A stretch of DNA of 64,000 nt from Xylogone sp. PMI_703 (taxonomy: Eukaryota > Ascomycota > Leotiomycetes): assembly GCA_021399445.1 (NCBI GenBank), contig JAJTUQ010000001.1, positions 7,564,001 through 7,628,000 on the forward strand. The letters are read 5' to 3'. A program made the translations under genes and the position numbers. The first letter of the stretch is position 1. The number at the start of each line of letters is the position of its first letter. Below are positions 56,428-64,000 of this stretch, piece by piece. The notes beneath the pieces are model-generated. The model saw only the letters and a list, made by a program, of their open reading frames with translations, did not search any database and was not told where the DNA came from.

Positions 56428-59205
56428 TCATAGTGCTGGCTCCGTTTCCATGGCATCCCCGTTTGTTGTTATTGTCCCTGTAGCCTCTCTTTCGACCTGG
56501 GAGCTAGTCATATCCGCAGATTCCAAATCTTCATCCTTGAAAGTTCCCGTCGGGAAGCCGCCATCTGATTCGAGAGACATCTTCATTGTTAATTCGTCGG
56601 TCGGTTGTTCCCCAGAACTACCACTTTCGCTGAATATATAATTTTCGAGATTATTATAGGATTGTTCCAGATGACCATTAACTAAGATTTTGTCGTAGGT
56701 TCCCTCTACCTCTGATTCCTCTAATTCTTTCTTAGCGATATCTAGCCGTTGTTGTAAATGTTCTTCGGAATCAGTACCACGCTCACGGAGTCGCCGTTCT
56801 AGCTCAGAAAGATCCGGCGGTGCTAGAAAAAGAAATCGGGCTTGAAACCCTCGCTCCCTGAGTTGTCTAATCCCCTAGTTTTAAAGTTAGATGACACTGA
56901 TTATAGCATATAAATAGGCACATACGTTGAGTTCCATCTCCATAACTGGTATCTTCCCAGAGGCAATGATGCTCTCAACAACCTTCTGACTCGTCCCATA
57001 GTCATTTCCATTGAAATTATTGTATTCTAAGAACTCATCACCGTCTCGTAAGATATCAAAATCCGCTTGCCCAACGAAGAAGTAATGCTGACCATGCACC
57101 TCACCTTCGCGCGGGGTCCGTGTCGTATGGGAGATCTTTTTGCTGAATACTTTGGGATGTTTCTCAATGAGTAATTTGATCAGAGTGCCCTTCCCAACAC
57201 CGCTCGGACCTGATATCACTATGGGACGTCTATCTTTCGGGAAAGTAGTGTCATCAGAATCTGCGGATTCTTCTTCGGCATTCCCAGTTGGCTCTTCCGG
57301 TTTGATCTCATCTATAAAAATGCTGTCAATTTTATCGTACCGTTCGATTTTGTCGAATGTAACAAGCTTGGTAACAGTCGCAATACGCAAAGCTCTCCAA
57401 CTTTTACTAGCTTTTGCTTCTATTGCCGCATTTTTTGATTCTTCATCTCTCGCCATGTCGATGTCCATATCATCCAACTCCATTCTGCTCTTGAAACTTT
57501 TGATTGGTGGGATTTGATATCTGGATGGATCTTTCAGTCTTTCTAATCCGCCCTTGCCTTCGTCTTCTGTGAGGAATTTGAGATCAAGTGAGCCTAACGG
57601 CTGTGTGCGTAATCTCTTATTGGTAGTGGCCTTGCGAGCCGAGGCTTTGGCTGCTATATATTCCTCTGGGGTAATCGGAGGCTTCGATATTGAAGGACAA
57701 TTCTCAATTTTCCAGCGAACCCAGTTCTTATCACGGGAAAGAACAGTCTCAACCATGCGGTAGAAATAGGGGCCCTCATGTCCTTGTTTGAGGTATTCTG
57801 CAATTGTTTCCTTCATCTCGATAGCCCATTTGGTCTAGAGTAATGTTAATCCTCGCATTCAAAACTATTACATGTAGCACAATACTTACATCTTCTTCGC
57901 TAAAGGTCTGGTCTGCATAGATGACAGACTTATTTGGATTGTCAGGGAGGGTAGCCTTTGATAGCTTTTCCTTTGCTTTCGTACTTAAGGAGAGTAGAAA
58001 ATCCATAAGTACTAAAACTTGTACAAGGATGTGCCTTCGGAAAGATAAATCGCTGATCTATTAGTAGTTAACCATTAGGTTCATAAGATTACCCGGGAGA
58101 CCCACCTCAAGTTCAAAGAGGTCTCTACTAGTAAGGTATTTAGGATTGAATGAGTTGGCAAGGTCATCATCACCAGAACCTCTTTTTCGCTTTATCCCTC
58201 TTTTGTTCTCATCCACAATTCTGGTAGGGCGTCCATTACTTTCATTTTGAACTGACACAAACACATCCATGGTAGCTTCTAGACCGCCCCTAAAATTTGC
58301 CAATCGCTGCTTATCAAATAGCTTTTTAGGTTGGCTGAAACTTTCCTGCAGAGACCAAAAAGTAGGGTATAATTTGTCAAAATCTTTGGATGCATCCGGA
58401 TTAGAGAAAGTCACAAGCTTTGAAGGGCCATTCCGTTCTTCTCCAGATTTTATAGAACTATTGGTATCGTTGTTGGTAACATCATCTACCATTTTCTCTG
58501 TATCAAGTTTCTCGGGTGGCTTATCGAAGGTAGTGACGTTCTCTACATGATATTCGCCGCGCAAATTGACCGAGCTCTTGTCACCCAACGGAAAGCTCTG
58601 AAACATGAATATAAACACCCGACCGCAGAAGGCTGTGTCTTCTGCTCTTGAAAGCCGCCGTAGTAGCTCATTACAGCTTCTCAAAATAATCAGATTTTTC
58701 TGTGAAAAGTGTTTCGCTGTAATTCTTTCGCGTCGAGATTCAAGATAGTCAAAGATCCTCCGACAACCTGCGATAGTTTGGCTATCTAAGAGTCCTTCAA
58801 TAAGCCAAAACAGTAGAGCTGGATCGCATTGTTCATCATCGGAAAGTATCGATATGATGTCCAGAAGGTTCCATATTTTATTGAATGAGGGTGTATCAAT
58901 AGCGGTGGTCGCCTACACAGATGTTAAATGAAAGTGTACTCAGAGCAGACCTTAAGTCTCACCAGTAAGTCATTGAACGCGTCGAATACAGCCGTCTCGA
59001 TGATCGCATACTGGCTACGCTTTTTGATATCAGGTGCCGATATAGAAGCAAACATCGCATCGACTTCACCAAACAAGCTGTCGAGGTCTGACTTATTTAG
59101 AGGTTGCTCGACCGCAGTCTTCTCTTTGACTCTCTCTGCAGCTACCAGCATCCGAGCCAGAAGCTGGCCGAACGCATCCACCGCCTGGACTTGATGCCCG
59201 GCCAT
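56428..59205 (-). CDS. hpr1: THO complex subunit 1 (Hpr1/THOC1) fused to guanylate kinase
   Basis: Five exons: 59205-58963, 58912-58106, 58057-57890, 57834-56926, 56874-56428; all introns phase 0; 857 aa. Residues 1 to about 580 are THOC1, the THO subunit that couples transcription to mRNP packaging. Signatures are DLLATTAIDTPSFNK, CNELLRRLSRAEDTAFCGRV, FNPKYLTSRDLFELEISDL, SFRRHILVQVL and VLSRDKNWVRWK. After an acidic linker, residues 608 to about 800 are guanylate kinase: P-loop GPSGVGKGT, SHTTRTPREGEVHGQHYFF, FNGNDYGTS, APPDLSELERRLRERGT. The usual Asp-x-Asp before the QG turn reads Glu-Met-Glu-Leu-Asn-Gly, and VND reads VNG. A polar tail of about 60 residues ends the protein. No ATG lies close before the kinase, and the joining exon spans both parts without interruption. 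Confidence 0.88.
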
Positions 59206-59483
59206 GTTAGGAAGCAGCAGGTAATATTTCTGCGCCAGTACTAAGAGGCCGTGAGGGTGGTATTGGGCAGAATGGGTGAGGTGTGTTTGAGGTATGCTGT
59301 GAATGTTGAATTAGCCCGCGACAGTTGAAGCTCATTTGCATGGGAGTTTCCCACTAGCGGCGGGAACTAATTTAGTGCCGATGCGCCTTCGCGTTGCTTT
59401 GCGAAACTTTAAACGCGCTTTTGTGACGGCTATCATATCTGGAGCACGCGCACTTCAAGTGCCCCATTACCTCATCCAACATA
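59206..59483. promoter_or_regulatory. divergent promoter THOC1-GUK / Aquarius
   Basis: 278 bp between the two start codons. It contains ACGCG at 59413-59417 and 59446-59450 and a GCGGGAA at about 59360. Both genes must draw their promoters from this space. Confidence 0.55.
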
Positions 59484-62400
59484 ATGGCGCCCAGCGCAAG
59501 GGTTAAAGAAGATTCTCACCCTATCATCGATGATAGGAGGCCGACCATTGAGGATCTACAGGGTGAAAATGCCTTTGCACAGCTTGCGAAAAAGCATTGG
59601 CATAAAAGCTCGAAAAAGTCGACCAAAGTTAAGGTGCGGCCCGACATATTGAAGAACGATATTTGGGATGTTTTGGAGAAAGATAATTTCCCTTTCAAAT
59701 CTCTACTTATTTTGGAGAATTTGCAGATTTTAGAAAGGTATGTTCTCTCATTACCCCAAAGAGTATACTAATAGATATTATTAGCTATCTATGGCCGGGA
59801 TACTCTGAGGATGCGTCGAACTTCCATGTCCTCCTCATTGCGCTCATAGTAAATGTAAAGACACGGGAACATTTGGCTACATGGGGTAAGTCTTAAATAA
59901 AAGGGCGATGTTTCAGTTGCTAACAGCTACGAGACATATTCTCAGATAACCCAGCCGATTTCTCCGCCCTTTTCCGAAGAATTCTATCAATGGTCCTAGA
60001 TAACACATTATCAGCAACGATTAGAACTAATTTGATATGCTTTATCACCAGTGCTTTTCAATCATTGGACAGTGGTATTGTTAGGAAGGAATGCGCTCCA
60101 TTGGTGTCGATTTCGATATGGCATAACCTATCTTCGGACAAAAAGAGGGATCGAAAACTTGATCAGACTGTGCAGATAAGAAAGGCCTGGCGAGCTGCTG
60201 CAAAGAGATATGATGCTGCAGATGAGGCAACAAAACCGAGACTTCGGTTTGAGCGATCTTGGCTCTTTACGTTGATACTTGATTTTTTCAATCAGCTTTA
60301 CGATGAAAAGGCAAAAGCTGGTACGTACCGAACAATCATAAAACAAAGCTTTACTGATCTTTTTGCGCCAGAGAATATATTATACTGTGAACGCTTTATT
60401 GAATTTCTTTCAGATCTTCAAAGTCAATTACCAACTAGAAGATATGTCAATACTCTCCTACGAGACTTGAATGTCCTTCCAGCAATCCGATTATCTCCTG
60501 CTTTTAACGACGAGGGGAATTTTCTATTGCGTGATCTGTATTCCTTACTTAGTCATTATACTTACTTCTCAATCGATGATCATACTGGAATTCAACATAG
60601 CACGACAGAGGCTTACGATCGTTACTGTGCCAGACTAGCAACGCTGCAAAGAGTTGCTCTTAAGCATTTCAAAAATAAATTGATGATCTTAGCGTTATCA
60701 AATTATGCATCCATTGACAAACGATCGGAACTGGAGAGTCACCTAGCTGCCCTAACAGATGCTGAAGTTACTCAGCTTTGTGAACTTCTAGATTTTCGAA
60801 CATCCTACCCGCCATCTACTAAGGTTGTCGCCGATCGTCAATTTCTGACAGAAGTTCTGTTGGCTAGCTATGAAGGACGAAAGACATTCCAAGAGACCAC
60901 TCGTGATCTAAGTATATTACCAACGGAACACACTTTATTTGAGCCCTCGCTCCTTCGAAGCGATGGGTATAATGGATCCCAGCCACTAGCCATACCGAAG
61001 TTGAATCTACAATATCTTACTGTTGGCGATTTTTTGTGGAGGTCATTCATCCTTCACCGATCTGAGTCATTTTTTGAGATACGAAAAGATGTTGAAGATA
61101 CAATCAAACGATTACGCCCGGTACCTAGCCGTGGGGATACAGTCAATTTTGAAGGATTTTCAAAGATGGCTTTGCCGATTAGCAGACCTGCGTAAGTTCT
61201 AGTCGACAAATTTCCTGTATCATTGCTAATACAATCTAGGATCTTGGAAGCTGCACCTCCGCGTGTAGGAGACGATAAACCTGCTATAGTCAAAGCCGAG
61301 ATCACTCTTGATGTGAGTAGGTTAGCGGACAATATCCGTAGAGAATGGGATTCTCTAAGGCCCGATGATGTTATCTTCCTACTGGTTGTACAGGCCGTTG
61401 ATAATACAAAGTTCATATCGAATGGGGCGCCCGCCATTCCCTACGCTCAGAAATTGGGATTAAAGTCTTTGCGAGCTGCTGAAGTTATCCAAGTGCTGGA
61501 TGACAAAGGGAGATCGCTAAGAGATCCAAATAACGCATTCCACACGCATACCGCCCGCCCACGTTTACGGCGGATTCAAGTTAAATTGGACACTGCAATG
61601 TATAAAGAGGATATGACTCGAGTAGATGGCGGTAAACCGAACATTTATGAAAGTATCAACCTCATCATGCGGAGGAAAGGGCGGGAAAACAACTTCAAGC
61701 CTATCTTAGATTCCATCCAGAGTCTAACATTATCTAATGTTCCATTGGCTCCATGGCTTCATGAAGTCTTTCTCGGATATGGTGACCCTGCTGGAGCTGT
61801 CTACACTAATCTTCCAAATCAGATCCGTAGGGTTGACTATAGAGATACATTCCTTGATTGGCAACATCTAGTTGAGAGTTTGCCGGGCAAGACGGTAGAG
61901 CCAAGCGATGATGTGAATGGTAGCTTCGGGCCACCATATGTCCTTGAATTTAATAAGACAGAGGAAGAGCCCGCACCAGCTAAGCCGTCTAAAAAGAGGA
62001 GGCGTGATGCTGAGCCCTCATCGCAGGTTCAGCTAGAACAAGTTCGGGTGTCGACTTACAAGCCCCAAAATACTGGGCCCTATCCAGTAGACGCTCCAAA
62101 ACTCAATACCGTCCGCTTTACTCCTGCTCAGGTTAATGCAATAATCTCAGGGACGCAACCTGGTCTGACAGTTATCGTTGGGCCTCCAGGGACGGGGAAA
62201 ACCGATGTAGCAACCCAGATCATCAATAATCTATACCACAACTTTCCAAATCAGCGTACTCTACTTATCGCCCATAGCAATCAAGCTCTAAATCAGTTAT
62301 TTCAGAAGATAGTTGCACTGGATATTGATGAGCGCCATCTATTACGGCTCGGTCATGGTGAAGAAGATCTCGATACGGAGGCTAATTTCAGCAAACACGG

Positions 62401-64000
62401 CCGCGTCGAGTCGTTTCTGGAGAATCGAGACATGTATTTAAGGGAGGTTGACCGTCTTGCCACGAATTTTGGGGCTCCCGGTGCCCATGGCAGCTCAGCT
62501 GAAACGGCAGGATACTTCAACTCAGTTTATGTAATACCGGCATGGACCAGGTTCCAGGACGTCGCAAAATCTCCAGAATCAACTGTGGAGGCCATTATTC
62601 AAGCCTTTCCGTTCCATCACTACTTTTCCAATGCCCCTCAACCTTTGTTCCCTCCAGATGCTGACAGGGAAACCATCCTAGATATAGCAAATGGCTGCTA
62701 TTACCACATTAGAAAGATCTTTGTTGAACTTGAAGATGTTAGACCCTTTGAAATACTCCGACGTGATCGTGATAAGGCAAACTATCTTCTCACCAATGAG
62801 GCTCGAATAATTGCTATGACATCCACTCACGCAGCAATGAGAAGACGGGAAATAGCATCTTTGGGTTTTCATTATGACAATGTTATAATGGAGGAGGCAG
62901 CACAAATTACTGAAATTGAGAATTTCATACCACTTGCAATGCAAAATCTGAAGAATGGAGAAACACCACTGCAAAGAGTGGTCCTCTGTGGTGACCATTT
63001 TCAGAACTCGCCCGTCATTCAGAATCTCGCATTTCGCCAGTATGCAAATCTAGAACAATCACTCTTTGCTCGACTTATCCGTCTAGGTGTTCCTTCAATC
63101 AATCTTGATCAACAAGGTCGAGCGCGTCCTTCCTTAGCGTCTCTCTATCAATGGCGGTATCAAAACCTGGGAAATCTTCCTTTCGTGTATACATCTCCTG
63201 AATTCCAAACTGCAAACGCAGGTTTCAAGTACGACTTCCAGTTTATTCAGGTTCCCGATTACAAAGGCCGAGGAGAATCAGAACCTACACCACATTTCAT
63301 TCAAAATCTTGGAGAAGCAGAATATGCTGCTGCGATATACCAATACATGCGGCTTCTAGGGTACCCAGCTTCCAAGATTAGCATTCTGACAACATATGCT
63401 GGACAGCGCGCTCTTATTAAAGACGTGTTAGCCCATAGATGTGCTAAGAACCCTCTCTTTGGTCTCCCTAAAATCGTCACCACGGTAGATAAATACCAGG
63501 GCGAGCAAAATGACTGTATGTATTTTCCAATATTCCCGTGCATCTAGCATCCAAACTGACGTCCTTTTCTAGATATTATCCTTTCACTAACCCGTACCTC
63601 ACGTGTTGGTTACCTTCGTGATATACGCCGCCTTACAGTGGCCCTTTCACGCGCTAGACTTGGCCTCTATATCCTAGGACGACGGGAGGTATTCGAATCG
63701 TGTTTAGAACTTCGTCAAGCTTTCGAGATCCTACTACAGAGACCAGATAAGCTCATGCTCGTTACAGGAGAACTCTGGCCTAGTAGAAGGATTCTGGCTG
63801 AAGAGGAAGGCAACGCTGTTCCAGGAGAAACACAGATGGAGGGCGTAGAGCACCTAGGGCAGTATGTGTATGAGATGACGAACGCAAAAGTTATGCAGCT
63901 GAGGGCAGAAATGGGGTTGGCACCAGATGCACCTCTTCCACTTCAGAATGCTGGGGCAATGGAAATTCAAGATGAGGTTGAAGGCGCATATTACTCAGAA
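59484..64000 (+). CDS. cwf11: Aquarius/Cwf11 intron-binding spliceosomal RNA helicase (3' end outside window)
   Basis: SF1B helicase that joins the spliceosome at the intron upstream of the branch site. Exons: 59484-59737, 59785-59885, 59946-61191, 61240-63515, 63573-64000 and beyond; 1435 codons in the window, of about 1480 expected. The N-terminal ARMADILLO-like part (AKKHWHKSSKKSTKVKV, FPFKSLLILENLQILE, ERFIEFLSDLQSQLPTRR) is followed by beta-barrel and stalk (VGDFLWRSFILHRSESFFEI). The helicase core has Walker A GPPGTGKT (about residue 848), MEEAAQITEIENF, CGDHFQNSPVIQNLAF, LDQQGRARPSL, TTVDKYQGEQND and VALSRAR. Motif III reads GDHFQNSP rather than the animal GDHHQLPP. Partial only because the window ends. 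Confidence 0.95.

Noticed and set aside
56428..57240. Stand-alone guanylate kinase gene downstream of THOC1
   Set aside because: No in-frame ATG lies close before the P-loop and no stop ends THOC1. The nearest upstream Met codons fall inside conserved THOC1 sequence, so a single fused gene fits better.

Overview
The window is a piece of chromosome from a filamentous ascomycete (Pezizomycotina). The gene set and protein flavour would fit a Leotiomycete, but that placement is an inference. The signs are short GT-AG introns (about 45-85 nt, several with CTAAC/CTAAT-like branch sites), intergenic spaces of 0.3-2.5 kb, genes on both strands without operons, and a set of conserved fungal housekeeping proteins. 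I see no transposon, rRNA, tRNA or CRISPR. All exon structures below were worked out by hand from splice signals, reading-frame continuity and family conservation, and in almost every gene the phases close exactly.

Layout. 0.7-7 kb (+): GDP-mannose transporter (vrg4), ERMES subunit mmm1, and a MIPC synthase glycosyltransferase (sur1). 7.8-15.8 kb (-): pseudouridine synthase cbf5, mRNA export factor sac3, and 40S assembly factor ltv1. 16-21.2 kb (+): 60S export GTPase lsg1 (head-to-head with ltv1), an acyl-CoA dehydrogenase ending in a PTS1 tripeptide, and a small Spo12-family protein. 21.5-27.8 kb (-): DRG-type GTPase rbg1 and DNA polymerase alpha catalytic subunit pol1. 28.2-32.1 kb (+): a PPR protein and an RRM-like protein. 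32.5-36.5 kb (-): a possible small membrane protein and the DYRK kinase yak1. 38.2-41.8 kb (+): CSB/Rad26 chromatin ATPase. 42.7-47.6 kb (-): eIF4G. 47.6-50.2 kb is gene-poor. 50.2-55.6 kb (-): a RING-LON protein, an F-box-like protein, and a predicted secreted zinc deaminase. 56.4-59.2 kb (-): THO complex subunit 1 fused in frame to guanylate kinase. 59.5-64 kb (+): the spliceosomal helicase Aquarius/Cwf11, running off the right edge.

Many of these genes handle RNA: ribosome assembly (cbf5, ltv1, lsg1), mRNA export and R-loop control (sac3, THOC1, Aquarius), and translation (eIF4G, rbg1). Two functionally related pairs share divergent promoters: ltv1/lsg1 and THOC1-GUK/Aquarius. The outstanding oddity is the 857-residue THOC1-guanylate kinase protein. 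A single open frame joins a conserved THO subunit to a complete guanylate kinase domain, with no start codon near the kinase. Also notable are a 420-nt stop-free, intron-like segment inside eIF4G, a cluster of four ACGCG (MBF-type) boxes upstream of pol1, and upstream ORFs touching the starts of mmm1 and sac3.
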